Part shown: piece after piece, positions 17,604 to 25,626 of the stretch | Layout: every line of letters begins with the position of its first letter | How positions within the stretch are numbered: the first letter of the stretch is position 1 | The notes under the pieces: model-generated | What the model was told of the DNA's origin: nothing | Databases searched by the model: none | The model's input: the letters and a program-made list of their open reading frames with translations, nothing else | Assembly (NCBI GenBank): GCA_002293065.1 | Contig: DBCN01000111.1 | Span: 1-57,500, forward strand | Direction of reading: 5' to 3' | Length of the DNA: 57,500 bases | Origin: Opitutia bacterium UBA957 | GTDB taxonomy: Bacteria; Verrucomicrobiota; Verrucomicrobiia; Opitutales; UBA953 | Translations under genes and position numbers: made by a program

Positions 17604-18403
17604 GCGGGGAAGACGCCGCGGTCCCGAACCGCCCCGCTCCGAAGGTCGACCCCGCGGAACTGCCCCAGTGGCTGATCGAGGAGGATGATGACTTCTTCGT
17701 TTTTGATAAGCCGGGTTGGTTGGTCTGTCATCCCTCCAAGGATGGTCCGTGGTCGTCGCTCGTCGGGGCCGTGCGCGAATGGAAGGGCTTAACGACGTTG
17801 CATCTGGTCAGTCGCCTCGATCGCGAGACGAGCGGCATCATCCTCATCGCCAAGCACGCGGCCGCCGCCTCGCTGTCGCAGACCGCGATGGAACGCCGCT
17901 GGGTGTCGAAGACTTATTACGCCATCCTGAAGGGCGAGCTCCGGGAGCCCGTGCAGGTGGATCAAGCGTTGGGACCGGATGAAACCAGCAAGGTCATCGT
18001 CAAGACCGCCGTGCGCACCGGTCCCGGCACCTCGCCGGCGGCGACGTTCTTCGAGCCCGCCCTCGTGCGCGGTGGCTACACCTTGGCGCGCGTGAGCCCA
18101 CACACCGGACGGAAGCACCAGATTCGCGCCCATGCGCTCTGGCTGGGCCATCCGGTCATCGGCGATAAACTTTACGGTGGGGATGATTCGCTCTATTTAG
18201 AATTCGTCGAACACGGCTGGACGGACCGCTTAGGGCGGACCCTTGAGCTGGAACGCCAGGCCTTGCATGCGGCGCGGCTGGATTTCCGCGCCCCGCAGTT
18301 CCAACGCATCTTCCGCGCGCCCTTGGCGCCCGACATGCGGGCTTTTATGCTGAATAAGATGGGCGTCGCGGAGTCGGAGTTGGCCGCGGTGCTGGCGGTT
18401 TAG
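17600..18403 (+). CDS. RluA family pseudouridine synthase
   Basis: A 267-residue RNA pseudouridine synthase. The start at 17600 is set by the 4-base ATGA overlap with folC. The catalytic motif is HLVSRLDRETSGIILIAK, with the aspartate of RLD as catalytic residue. FFVFDKPGWLVCHPS is the family's N-terminal strand and GRKHQIRAHALWLGHPVIGD the conserved C-terminal RNA-binding run. No S4 domain precedes the catalytic domain, so it belongs to the short RluA-type group; whether it modifies 23S rRNA, tRNA or both cannot be said. It overlaps comF tail to tail by 4 bases. Confidence 0.92.
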   Translation: MSGEDAAVPNRPAPKVDPAELPQWLIEEDDDFFVFDKPGWLVCHPSKDGPWSSLVGAVREWKGLTTLHLVSRLDRETSGIILIAKHAAAASLSQTAMERRWVSKTYYAILKGELREPVQVDQALGPDETSKVIVKTAVRTGPGTSPAATFFEPALVRGGYTLARVSPHTGRKHQIRAHALWLGHPVIGDKLYGGDDSLYLEFVEHGWTDRLGRTLELERQALHAARLDFRAPQFQRIFRAPLAPDMRAFMLNKMGVAESELAAVLAV

Positions 18404-19128
18404 CCGTGGGCGAGGGCCGCCGCGTCGACCGAGGTGGCTCCCGCGGCCCGGAGGACGGCGGCGCAGGCGTGGAGCGTCGCCCCGGTCGTCAGCACATCGT
18501 CGATGATCACGTAGCGTCGGCGGGGGTCGACGGCCTGGCCGGGCTTGAGCCGAAAGGCCTTGGCGACGTTGCGTAGTCGCCGGGTTCGATCCAAGCGCGT
18601 CTGCGATTCCGTCGGCCGATGCTTTTCCAGGAGGGCCTCGGCGGTGCAGCCCGGAATCAGCCCCGCGAGTCCATCGGCGATCCGCGCGCTCTGGTTGTAG
18701 CCACGGGACCACGCTTTCTCCGCATGGAGCGGAACGGGTACGAGGACCGAGCCCGCGAGGTGCCGACGGAACGGCTCATCGGTGGTGGCCGCTGCCACCA
18801 AATCATCGGCCAAGTAGGGTGACCGCTCGTATTTGATCCGATGGAGGATTTGCCGGACCGGCCCTTGGGCCCGAAAGGCGCAAACGGCCCGCTGAAAGGC
18901 TGGGTGCAGTTCCACGCAATGGGGGCAACTGCGCTCACCCTCAAGCCAGCCATCAAAGGGGTGGCCACACGTCAGGCAGCGTGGATCGGTAATCCGGGGG
19001 AGGGCTGCCACGCCTTCCGGCGAGAGGTGCAGGAAGGGTCCTTGATCGAGCGGCAACTGCGTGACCGCGCAGTCGCGGGGGAAGATGAGGTCAAGGAGCC
19101 CCCGATCCAGGTCATCGAGCAGCCCCAT
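18400..19128 (-). CDS. ComF family protein (phosphoribosyltransferase fold)
   Basis: A 242-residue ComF-like protein. A four-cysteine cluster (RCLTCGHPFD, then ERSCPHC) lies at residues 50-75. The PRPP-binding signature YVIIDDVLTTGATLHACA is near the C-terminus, and LVPVPLHAEKAWSRGYNQS is the family's central motif. ComF proteins are linked to DNA uptake in competent bacteria, with the biochemical role still vague; no other competence gene is nearby except the secretin operon at 45 kb, too far to argue from. It starts 17 bases inside the end of the ogt gene, so the pair is probably one transcript. Confidence 0.9.
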   Translation of the reverse strand: MGLLDDLDRGLLDLIFPRDCAVTQLPLDQGPFLHLSPEGVAALPRITDPRCLTCGHPFDGWLEGERSCPHCVELHPAFQRAVCAFRAQGPVRQILHRIKYERSPYLADDLVAAATTDEPFRRHLAGSVLVPVPLHAEKAWSRGYNQSARIADGLAGLIPGCTAEALLEKHRPTESQTRLDRTRRLRNVAKAFRLKPGQAVDPRRRYVIIDDVLTTGATLHACAAVLRAAGATSVDAAALAHG

Positions 19129-19594
19129 TGGCTTCCTCCTTCAACCACGCTGCCTTTCGACGGGCTCCCCAGGCGAACCCACCGGGTCCATCGGCTGCGG
19201 CTACCCGGTGGCAAGGGATGAGTTGGGCGAGGGGATTGGCGGCGAGCGCTTGGCCGACGGCTTGGGCCGAACGGCATCGGATGCGCTGGGCGAGTGCGCC
19301 GTAGGTGTCGACGGTGCCCGCGGGGATGGCTAGGCAGGCTTGCCAGACCCGGTGCTGAAACGTCGTACCGACGGCGAGGGTCAGCCGGACCTTCGGGAGT
19401 TTCCCGGATCGCCCGCACAGCCCCCAACGGGCCAGCCGCGCCTGCACGGCGGAGCGTGGTCCGGGGCGGCGGAGGATAAGTTCGCCTTCGCTCGTGACCG
19501 CGACGGACATTTCCCCGTGGCGTCCAAGGAAGACCCGACGGTCGCGGATTTCGGCGGGGCTGACCCAAGTCGGTGTCATTCGCTGAAAATGCAT
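19112..19594 (-). CDS. ogt: Methylated-DNA-protein cysteine methyltransferase
   Basis: A 160-residue suicide repair protein that moves the methyl group from O6-methylguanine to its own cysteine. The active site PCHRV is at C128 (AQLIPCHRVAAADGPGGFAW). TTFQHRVWQACLAIPAGTVD is the family's helical start and TYGALAQRI the DNA-binding helix region. The N-terminal domain is short and weakly conserved, and a later ATG (MTPTWV) could be the true start. It lies upstream of comF with a 17-base overlap and is divergent from the MalY-type gene, 38 bases away. Confidence 0.92.
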   Translation of the reverse strand: MHFQRMTPTWVSPAEIRDRRVFLGRHGEMSVAVTSEGELILRRPGPRSAVQARLARWGLCGRSGKLPKVRLTLAVGTTFQHRVWQACLAIPAGTVDTYGALAQRIRCRSAQAVGQALAANPLAQLIPCHRVAAADGPGGFAWGARRKAAWLKEEANGAAR

Positions 19595-19632
19595 TTGCCC
19601 GCACCTGACTTCAACCCAAGGTTCTCCCCAGA

Positions 19633-20793
19633 ATGGCTTTCAATTTTGACAGCTGTCCGGAACGCTCTGGGACGGACAGCACGAAGTGGCACAAGTATGC
19701 CGATCGCGACATCATCCCTTGCTGGATCGCCGACATGGATTTCGTGTCGCCGCCCGAGGTCGTCGCCGCCGTGCAGGCGCGGGCCGCCCACGGCGTTTAT
19801 GGTTACCCTGCGCAACGCGACGCCGTCTTCGCCTCGATCGTCAACCACGTCCGCCGCCGCCATGGCTGGGAGATTCGCCCCGAGTGGATCACCTTCATGT
19901 GTTCCTTGGTGCCCGGCATCCACGCCTCCATCCGCGCGGCCACCAAACCGGGGGAATCGGTGGTCACCACCGCTCCCGTCTACCCGCCTTTCCTCACGGC
20001 GCCGGTGTTTTCGGAACGCAATGCGCTGAAGCTCGAGATGGTCTTCGTCGACGGCCGCTGGACGTTTGATTGGGCCAAGCTCGAGGAAGCCTGTGCGCAG
20101 CCACATGCCAAGATCCTCCTGCTCTGTAATCCCTACAACCCACTCGCCCGCGTCTTTGATCGGGCGGAGCTCGACCGTTTGGCCGCTTTGGTGCGCAAGC
20201 ATGACCTCCTTGTTTGCTCCGATGAGATCCACTGCGACCTCATCCTCGACCCGCAGGCCAAGCACACCGTGTTCGCCGCCATGAGCGAGGACCTCGCCGC
20301 TCGCACGGTCACCTTGATGGCCGCGAGCAAGACCTACAACATCGCCGGCCTCACCTGCGGCTTCGCCATCATTCCCGACGCCCACTTGCGCACGCGTTTC
20401 CGCCGCATCCTTCAGGGCCTCTCGCTGGACCAGAATGTGTTCGGTCTCATCGCGACCCAAGCGGCCTTCGATCATGGTGAACCATGGCGCCTCGCGTGCG
20501 TCGAGTATCTCCGCGGCAACCTCGACCTCATCGAGCAGGAATTGAAGGCCATGCCGGGCGTCGTGCTCCGGCAGCGTCCGCAGTCGAGTTTCTTGGCGTG
20601 GTTCGACGTCACGGCGCTCGGCTTTGAAGACCCGCATGCGGAATTCGAAAAGGGCGGCATCGGTTTCAGCAATGGCGCCGACTTCGGTGGCCCTGGTCAT
20701 GTCCGACTCAACTTTGGTTGCCCCCGCGAACGCCTCCGCGAGATCTTGCGTCGCATGAAGGCGGTCGTCGCGCGCGCCCCCGGCCGGAAGTGA
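19633..20793 (+). CDS. MalY/PatB family aminotransferase (cystathionine beta-lyase-like)
   Basis: A 386-residue PLP enzyme of fold type I. WIADMDFVSPPEVVAAVQAR is the diagnostic start of MalY/PatB proteins. LCNPYNPLARVFDRAEL replaces the usual CNPHNPTGRVW, LLVCSDEIHCDLIL supplies the PLP-binding aspartate, and AASKTYNIAGLTCGFAII supplies the PLP lysine. Members cleave cystathionine or other cysteine conjugates. The stop overlaps the next start as GTGA. The CNPHNPTG-region change (PLA for PTG) is mildly unusual and could alter substrate choice, but the fold call is secure. Confidence 0.9.
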   Translation: MAFNFDSCPERSGTDSTKWHKYADRDIIPCWIADMDFVSPPEVVAAVQARAAHGVYGYPAQRDAVFASIVNHVRRRHGWEIRPEWITFMCSLVPGIHASIRAATKPGESVVTTAPVYPPFLTAPVFSERNALKLEMVFVDGRWTFDWAKLEEACAQPHAKILLLCNPYNPLARVFDRAELDRLAALVRKHDLLVCSDEIHCDLILDPQAKHTVFAAMSEDLAARTVTLMAASKTYNIAGLTCGFAIIPDAHLRTRFRRILQGLSLDQNVFGLIATQAAFDHGEPWRLACVEYLRGNLDLIEQELKAMPGVVLRQRPQSSFLAWFDVTALGFEDPHAEFEKGGIGFSNGADFGGPGHVRLNFGCPRERLREILRRMKAVVARAPGRK

Positions 20794-21608
20794 GCGAACC
20801 CACCTCACGGGCGCCCATCCCTTGGTGGGCCTGGCCTTCGGCCTGGTGCCTCGAAGGGTCGCTCTTCGTGCTCTTGGCCCGTGAAGTCGTGCAGCCGGGC
20901 GCGTTCCTCGGTCGGCCTTGGGAGTCGTTCGCCTTGGGGTGGGCGCTTTGGGTCGGGTATGCCTTGGAGCGTTGGATGGATGCGCGGTTGGGTCATACGA
21001 AGGGTGGCACCTTCCGGCATGCCTTCGTGCAGGCGCACCGCGGGAGTTTCCTGATCCTTGGTCTCGCGGGTTTGGCCGGCTTGCTTTACGCGGCGGCGCC
21101 CGATTTCGCAGCCGTCGCCGACGCTTTCGCCAAGTACCGGTCGATCTTTTTCCTCGCCCCGCTTTTCCTTCTCTTGAGCGCGCGCTTGGCCCCGAATTCC
21201 GGCTGGCTTTACCGCGCCTTCGCCGTGGCGGTGATGCTCTCGTTGTTGTCCGCCAAGCAATCCGTCCGCCTCGTCGACACCGGGATCACCCAGCATGTGA
21301 TTTATCCCGGCTTTGCGTTGCCCGTCTTTGCTTTGGTGCTCGCGAACCTAGCGGTCATCCGTCGATCGGAAGCGACGGAGCGCGCCTGGCAGCTCCGTCT
21401 TGGCCCGATGTTTGCGGCCGTACTCGGTACGGTCTTCACCTTTTGGGCCGTGCCGGGTGCCGGTGGCCCCGCCGCCGCGGCGGCTTTCGGTGGAGCGAGC
21501 CTTTGGTTCTTGGATCGTCGCTCTGAAGGCGTGCCGGCTGAGATGGTGCGCGCTCGCGCCGACCTGCTTACGTTTCTCGCCTTGGCCGCGGGACTTTGGA
21601 TTCGCTGA
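20790..21608 (+). CDS. Integral membrane protein of unknown function
   Basis: A 272-residue hydrophobic protein. I start at GTG 20790 because it overlaps the MalY-type stop by 4 bases (GTGA) and gives a short polar N-terminus before the first helix; upstream sequence in the same frame is the shadow of the previous gene. About seven or eight hydrophobic segments can be seen, for example GSFLILGLAGLAGLLYAA, SIFFLAPLFLLLSARL and GFALPVFALVLANLAVI. The layout loosely recalls UbiA-type prenyltransferases, but I do not see their two aspartate-rich motifs, so I assign no function. The 3' end overlaps the convergent helical-protein gene by 41 bases. Confidence 0.75.
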   Translation: MSEPTSRAPIPWWAWPSAWCLEGSLFVLLAREVVQPGAFLGRPWESFALGWALWVGYALERWMDARLGHTKGGTFRHAFVQAHRGSFLILGLAGLAGLLYAAAPDFAAVADAFAKYRSIFFLAPLFLLLSARLAPNSGWLYRAFAVAVMLSLLSAKQSVRLVDTGITQHVIYPGFALPVFALVLANLAVIRRSEATERAWQLRLGPMFAAVLGTVFTFWAVPGAGGPAAAAAFGGASLWFLDRRSEGVPAEMVRARADLLTFLALAAGLWIR

Positions 21609-22032
21609 GCGGCTTGAATCCATCTTGCGGGTGCGGTTGCCAGCGAGATCTTGCCTGGGGAACAGTCTTCCGTGCCTCCTCGGCTTTCGCTTGGGCACGT
21701 AGGTAGTTCTCCATCATCCGCTCGACCTCTTCGAACATGCCGAGCAAGCGACGGATATCGCGTTCGGGTAGCAGCCCCGCAATTTCGGCGGTCTTGAGTC
21801 GGGTGTAGAGCGCCAGCGCCCGGCCATCGTTAAGGCTCCAGAGTTCAAACCCCGTTTCCAGGTTCAGGTAGCTGTCTCCGAGGGAGGCCGCGCGTTGAAT
21901 GGCTTCCTCGGCTAAGTCATCGAGACAGCGTTGGGGGCGGCCTTGGGCCGCTTGGGCGAGTTTGAGGATTTCGGCGGCGAGCTGGACGCTGCGCTGCCAC
22001 GTGACGAAGGCGGTGAGTCGAGAGGTTTCCAT
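21568..22032 (-). CDS. Small helical protein, possible four-helix-bundle (S23-like) family
   Basis: A 154-residue mostly helical protein, started at the ATG at 22032. A frame extension to 22200 would run through the inverted-repeat leader and the recA terminator, so I reject it. The beginning TAFVTWQRSVQLAAEILKLA resembles the first helix of four-helix-bundle/S23 proteins (typically xxxWQxAxxLAxxIY), and GLLPERDIRRLLGMFEEVER resembles their last helix, but the match is partial. The C-terminal 35 residues are basic, proline-rich and probably disordered. The leader contains two interleaved inverted repeats. Function unknown. Confidence 0.65.
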   Translation of the reverse strand: METSRLTAFVTWQRSVQLAAEILKLAQAAQGRPQRCLDDLAEEAIQRAASLGDSYLNLETGFELWSLNDGRALALYTRLKTAEIAGLLPERDIRRLLGMFEEVERMMENYLRAQAKAEEARKTVPQARSRWQPHPQDGFKPLSESKVPRPRRET

Positions 22033-22042
22033 GGAAATAAGA

Positions 22043-22117
22043 TTCACCCAAGGGCTCGATTGGCCTGCAAGTCTGTGGCCCTGAGGCTCATTCCATTGGG
22101 TGAACGCTCGATGAGCC
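22043..22117 (-). promoter_or_regulatory. Interleaved inverted repeats (possible pseudoknot leader)
   Basis: Read on the minus strand, GGCTCAT (22117-22111) pairs with ATGAGCC (22091-22085), and TTCACCCAA (22104-22096) pairs with TTGGGTGAA (22051-22043). Both are perfect and they interleave as A-B-A'-B', the arrangement of an H-type pseudoknot or of two mutually exclusive hairpins. The last arm ends 10 bases before the start codon at 22032, so folding could block or open translation initiation. No known riboswitch consensus was recognised. Confidence 0.45.
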
Positions 22118-22150
22118 ACTGGGGTCTCTCCGTTTGTCCGCGTTATCCAT

Positions 22151-22181
22151 AAACTAAACGGGCCGCACTTGCGTGCGGCCC
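22151..22181 (-). terminator. Rho-independent terminator of recA
   Basis: On the minus strand a 9-bp perfect stem GGGCCGCAC/GTGCGGCCC (22181-22160) with a 4-base loop is followed by GTTTAGTTT. It lies 27 bases past the recA stop. Confidence 0.85.
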
Positions 22182-22207
22182 GGGCTATGGCAGCCAACAA
22201 CGAAACT

Positions 22208-23293
22208 TTATTCCGCGGTCACACCTTCGCCGGCGCCGGCGCCGAGCGTCATGCCACCGACGACTTGGACCTTCTCGAGGATGATCTTCTGGAGCTCTTC
22301 GAGCACCTTCGGGTTCTTCATGAGGTAGTCCTTGGCCGCTTCGCGACCCTGGCCGATGAGTTGGCCGTTATAAGCGATCCAAGCACCCTTCTTTTCGAGG
22401 ATCTTTTGTTCGATACCCATGTCGAGGACCGAGCCCGTGCGGGAGATGCCTTCGGTGTACATGATGTCGAACTCGCACTCGGTGAAGGGCGGGGCGACCT
22501 TGTTCTTCACGACCTTCACCTTGGTGCGGTTGCCGATCACCTTGCCGGAAGGCTCCTTGATCTGGCCGATGCGGCGGATGTCGATGCGGACGGATGAGAA
22601 GAACTTGAGCGCGCGGCCACCCGGGGTGGTTTCGGGGCTGCCGAACATCACGCCGATCTTTTCGCGAATCTGGTTGGTGAAGATCACCACGCAGTTGGTG
22701 CGGCTGATGGCGGCCGTGAGGCGGCGCATGGCCTGGCTCATCATGCGGGCCTGGACGCCTACGGTGGAGTCGCCCATCTGGCCGTCGAGCTCCTGCTTGG
22801 AGACGAGGGCGGCGACGGAGTCGATGACGATGACGTCGATGGCGCCGGAGCGGATGAGGGTCTCGGCGATGTTCAGGGCGTCTTCGCCGGATTCGGGCTG
22901 GGAGACCAAGAGGTTGTCGAGGTCGACCCCGACGACCTTGGAGTAGCGCGGGTCGAGGGCGTGCTCGACGTCCACGAAGACGGCATTGCCGCCTTGGCGC
23001 TGGATTTCGGCGATGATGGAGAGACAGAGGGTCGTCTTACCGGAGGATTCCGGACCGAAGATCTCGACGATGCGGCCGCGGGGGAGGCCGCCGACGCCGA
23101 GGGCGAGGTCGATGGCGACCGAGCCGGTCGAGACGGTGGAGACCGTCATCTTGGTGGCGTCGCCCATGCGCATGAGCGTGCCGTCACCGTATTGCTTGTT
23201 GATGGCGGAGAGGGCGAGGTCGAGCGTCTTGCGCTCGGAGGACTGCGTGGCCGCCTTTTCTTTGGCGGTGGCGTCGGTCTTGGAGATGGACAT
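22208..23293 (-). CDS. recA: Recombinase RecA
   Basis: A 361-residue RecA, the strand-exchange ATPase and co-protease for LexA. The Walker A loop is FGPESSGKTTLCLS, DVIVIDSVAALVSK is Walker B, MRRLTAAISRTNCVVIFTNQ is the loop region with the conserved glutamine, and GSPETTPGGRALKF is the L2 DNA-binding area. Length is normal. A LexA-type operator lies 58 bases upstream of the start, and a strong hairpin terminator follows the stop. The C-terminal tail is glycine- and alanine-rich (GGMTLGAGAGEGVTAE) rather than strongly acidic. Confidence 0.98.
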   Translation of the reverse strand: MSISKTDATAKEKAATQSSERKTLDLALSAINKQYGDGTLMRMGDATKMTVSTVSTGSVAIDLALGVGGLPRGRIVEIFGPESSGKTTLCLSIIAEIQRQGGNAVFVDVEHALDPRYSKVVGVDLDNLLVSQPESGEDALNIAETLIRSGAIDVIVIDSVAALVSKQELDGQMGDSTVGVQARMMSQAMRRLTAAISRTNCVVIFTNQIREKIGVMFGSPETTPGGRALKFFSSVRIDIRRIGQIKEPSGKVIGNRTKVKVVKNKVAPPFTECEFDIMYTEGISRTGSVLDMGIEQKILEKKGAWIAYNGQLIGQGREAAKDYLMKNPKVLEELQKIILEKVQVVGGMTLGAGAGEGVTAE

Positions 23294-23351
23294 GGGCGTG
23301 AGGTGGGTGAGAACGCCAAACTGCCCACTTAGGAGGCTCTTGCAAGTAAAA

Positions 23352-23365
23352 TGAACAAATGTTCA
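23352..23365 (-). promoter_or_regulatory. LexA (SOS) box upstream of recA
   Basis: TGAACAAATGTTCA is a dyad with the core GAAC-N4-GTTC (23353-23364), the operator form known for LexA of Bacillus type (CGAACATATGTTCG), unlike the enterobacterial CTGT-N8-ACAG. It lies 58 bases upstream of the recA start. A second dyad, CCCCTGA/TCAGGGG at 23381-23396, is farther upstream against the dacA stop; its role is unknown. No lexA gene is in the window. Confidence 0.75.
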
Positions 23366-23396
23366 CTACTTTCTTCCACCCCCCTGAACTCAGGGG

Positions 23397-24389
23397 TTAA
23401 AAGCTAAATAAATCCCCCAGCCAATCGAAAAAGCCGGGTTCTTCGGCTGGTTTTGCCCCTTTTTGACTTGGTTTGGCGCTGGCCGCCGCCGGGGCAACCC
23501 GGGCGGGCAGCGCGTGAAGCTTGGCTTTTTCGGTTTCCAATAAGGAGAGGCGAGCCAGGCCTTGGGCCATGAGACGCGCGGCCATCTGATCGCGAACTCG
23601 CTGGGCCGCCTTGGCCCCTTGGGGGCTATCGCAACCGAGGACGACGGCGATGACCCGTGCTTCGCCTTCGCGCGCGGTTGTGATCATCGAGGCATCCGCT
23701 GCCACGGTCCAACCCGTCTTGAGTCCGTCGCATCCTTTGAAGGAGCTCAAGAGGCGGTTGTGGTTCACTAAGTTCACGGCCTTAGCCCCCGGTCGGAAGG
23801 TGTAAGTCTTGGCGGAGGTAAACTTCAGGGCGGCTGGCATCTTGCAGAGTACGACGCTCAACTTGGCGAGGTCGCGGGCCGTCGTGGTGTCGTGTGGGCC
23901 CTTCCCATAGGTGAGCCCGTTCGGAGTGATGAAGCGGGTCCGGGTCATCCCGAGTTGAGCGGCCCGCGTATTCATGCGGGCCACGAAAGCGGGAGTGCTG
24001 CCCGCGCGGTGGATCGCGAGGGCGACCGCCGCGTCGTTCGCCGACTGCAGCATGAGGGCATAGAGCAGGGCTTCCGTGGTGAAGGTCTCACCGGCGGCGA
24101 GCCAGACCATCGAGCCACCGGTGCCCACCGATGCCTTGGTGATGGTGATCGGGGCGTAGAGCGACGTCTTCCCGGCTTGGATGTCCTCGAGGACGAGGAG
24201 CATGGTCATCAGCTTGGTGACGCTGGCGGGGTGGCCCGGCCAGTCGGCCTTGTTTTCGGAGAGGATCGCCCCCGTGGCTGCGTCCACGCAGATGGTGCCG
24301 TTATGGGTGGCGCCCGCTTCGGAGACCGCGGCGACGCTCGTCCTCGTCAATAGTCCAAGGAAAAGGGTGGCGAGAATCAGCCGGCGCAC
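23397..24389 (-). CDS. dacA: D-alanyl-D-alanine carboxypeptidase (peptidase S11)
   Basis: A 330-residue penicillin-binding protein of the DacA type that trims the terminal D-alanine of peptidoglycan stem peptides. I choose the GTG at 24389, which gives VRRLILATLFLGLLTRTSVA, a clear signal peptide; longer frames to 24554 overlap sixA antisense and lack one. The three active-site motifs are present: SVTK (S56, K59), SAN (S116-N118) and KTG (K224-G226, in CDGLKTGWT). The C-terminus is proline/lysine-rich and ends GFFDWLGDLFSF, an amphipathic helix that could hold the protein to the membrane. The gene is divergent from sixA. Confidence 0.9.
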   Translation of the reverse strand: MRRLILATLFLGLLTRTSVAAVSEAGATHNGTICVDAATGAILSENKADWPGHPASVTKLMTMLLVLEDIQAGKTSLYAPITITKASVGTGGSMVWLAAGETFTTEALLYALMLQSANDAAVALAIHRAGSTPAFVARMNTRAAQLGMTRTRFITPNGLTYGKGPHDTTTARDLAKLSVVLCKMPAALKFTSAKTYTFRPGAKAVNLVNHNRLLSSFKGCDGLKTGWTVAADASMITTAREGEARVIAVVLGCDSPQGAKAAQRVRDQMAARLMAQGLARLSLLETEKAKLHALPARVAPAAASAKPSQKGAKPAEEPGFFDWLGDLFSF

Positions 24390-24467
24390 GCCAACATTCG
24401 TCGGCGAGTCCGGAATTTCGGCAAGTCCAATTGCATAATATTCCGCGGGCGCTAGCGTGGTCGCACG

Positions 24468-24956
24468 ATGATCGTCTTCCTTCTGCGCCATGCCGATGCG
24501 GTCCCGGGCGAACCAGATCTGGGGCGGCCGTTGTCGCCCAAAGGTCGTCGGCAATCCGCCCGCGTCGGGCGGAGCCTCGGCTTGGAGGTCTGGTCATTGG
24601 TCCGGGTCATCGAGCACAGCCCGTTGCTGCGCTCGGTGCAGACGGCACGGCTGGTCCAGTCGGCGGCCAAGGTTCGCCAGCCGATGAAGGTCCTGGCCGG
24701 CTTGGAGCCGGAGGCCAACCCGCGGGTGACGGCGACCCAACTTGCCCGCTCCCGCACCGCACGTCTCTTGGTCGGACATAACCCACATTTGTCAGCACTG
24801 GTTGGACTACTGTTGGGCTTGCGCGACGGAGCGCTGGGTATCCATTTCCGTAAGGCCGCCTTGGTGACCTTGGAGCGGCTGGCTGGTCCGACGGCTCGCA
24901 AGCCCTATGGAACCTGGCGCTTAAAGAGTCTGGTGCCGCCGCCGGTCGGCAAATGA
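24468..24956 (+). CDS. SixA-like histidine phosphatase
   Basis: A 162-residue member of the histidine phosphatase superfamily. The RHG-type motif is FLLRHADAVPGEPDLGR, SPLLRSVQTARLV carries the second arginine, and LLVGHNPHLSALVGLL carries the second catalytic histidine. SixA removes phosphate from histidine phosphotransfer domains; here a free HPr protein is encoded at 37.8 kb but no link can be shown. The ATG at 24468 gives MIVFLLRHADA with no leader peptide. The gene is divergent from dacA and upstream of the TonB-like gene. Confidence 0.87.
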   Translation: MIVFLLRHADAVPGEPDLGRPLSPKGRRQSARVGRSLGLEVWSLVRVIEHSPLLRSVQTARLVQSAAKVRQPMKVLAGLEPEANPRVTATQLARSRTARLLVGHNPHLSALVGLLLGLRDGALGIHFRKAALVTLERLAGPTARKPYGTWRLKSLVPPPVGK

Positions 24957-25002
24957 CACGCCTGCGTCTTGACTGTCCGGGCGCTTCCAGCGACTGTGCG
25001 CT

Positions 25003-25626
25003 GTGAGCGAATCGCGCCGTCACCGCCTGATCTGGGCCGCCGTAGGGTGTGTCCACTTGGCGGCTTTGGCTGGGGTGGCTGCGAGTGGATCGTGGCGCTC
25101 GAGCGGAGCAGAAGCTACCGCCGGTGGTTTGCTCTTGGTCCGCTTGGATGCCGAGCCCTTGGGCCTGGCGGGAGAAGTAAAGCAAGGGTTGGCCTTGGGC
25201 GGAGGCTCCCGCGCCGTCTTGACCGAGGCGACGGCGGTCACCCATTCGGCCGTACCGGAGTTCAGCGGCAACCACGTTGCTCCAGTCGGTCCAGTTTCCC
25301 CGGCGGCCTCCATTGGCCCTGGCAGCGCGACACCCACCGCAGCGCCCGCCGCCATTTTCGTGCCACCGCACTTCTCCGTTCGGACGGAGCCAGCCTATCC
25401 CGAACGTGCCCGCCGCGCCGGGGTCGAAGGGCGTGTCACGGTGCGCCTGCACATTTCGGCCACCGGTGAAGTTCGGACGGCGCAAATCGCCGTGAGCTCT
25501 GGGAGCGCCTCCTTGGATGCGGCGGCCCTACAGGCGGCCCAAGCGTCGCAGTTCACGCCCGCCCGTCTTGGCGAGGGTTTCATTCCTTCCGACGCCACCG
25601 CGACCTACCGCTTTGAATTAAAATGA
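25003..25626 (+). CDS. TonB-like C-terminal domain protein (energy transducer TonB family)
   Basis: A 207-residue protein starting at GTG 25003 (reads as SESRRHRLIWAAVG after the initiator). A single N-terminal membrane segment (LIWAAVGCVHLAALAGVAA) is followed by a long alanine/proline/glycine-rich periplasmic linker and a C-terminal TonB domain: AYPERARRAGVEGRVTVRLH, then GEVRTAQIAVSSGSASLDAA. Classic TonB has a proline-lysine linker and works with ExbB/ExbD, which are not in the window. The stop overlaps the next start as ATGA, suggesting co-translation with the small secreted protein. Confidence 0.85.
   Translation: MSESRRHRLIWAAVGCVHLAALAGVAASGSWRSSGAEATAGGLLLVRLDAEPLGLAGEVKQGLALGGGSRAVLTEATAVTHSAVPEFSGNHVAPVGPVSPAASIGPGSATPTAAPAAIFVPPHFSVRTEPAYPERARRAGVEGRVTVRLHISATGEVRTAQIAVSSGSASLDAAALQAAQASQFTPARLGEGFIPSDATATYRFELK

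Noticed and set aside
21568..22200. Start of the small helical protein at 22200
   Set aside because: That frame would pass through the recA terminator and both inverted repeats; the ATG at 22032 fits the protein's helical start.
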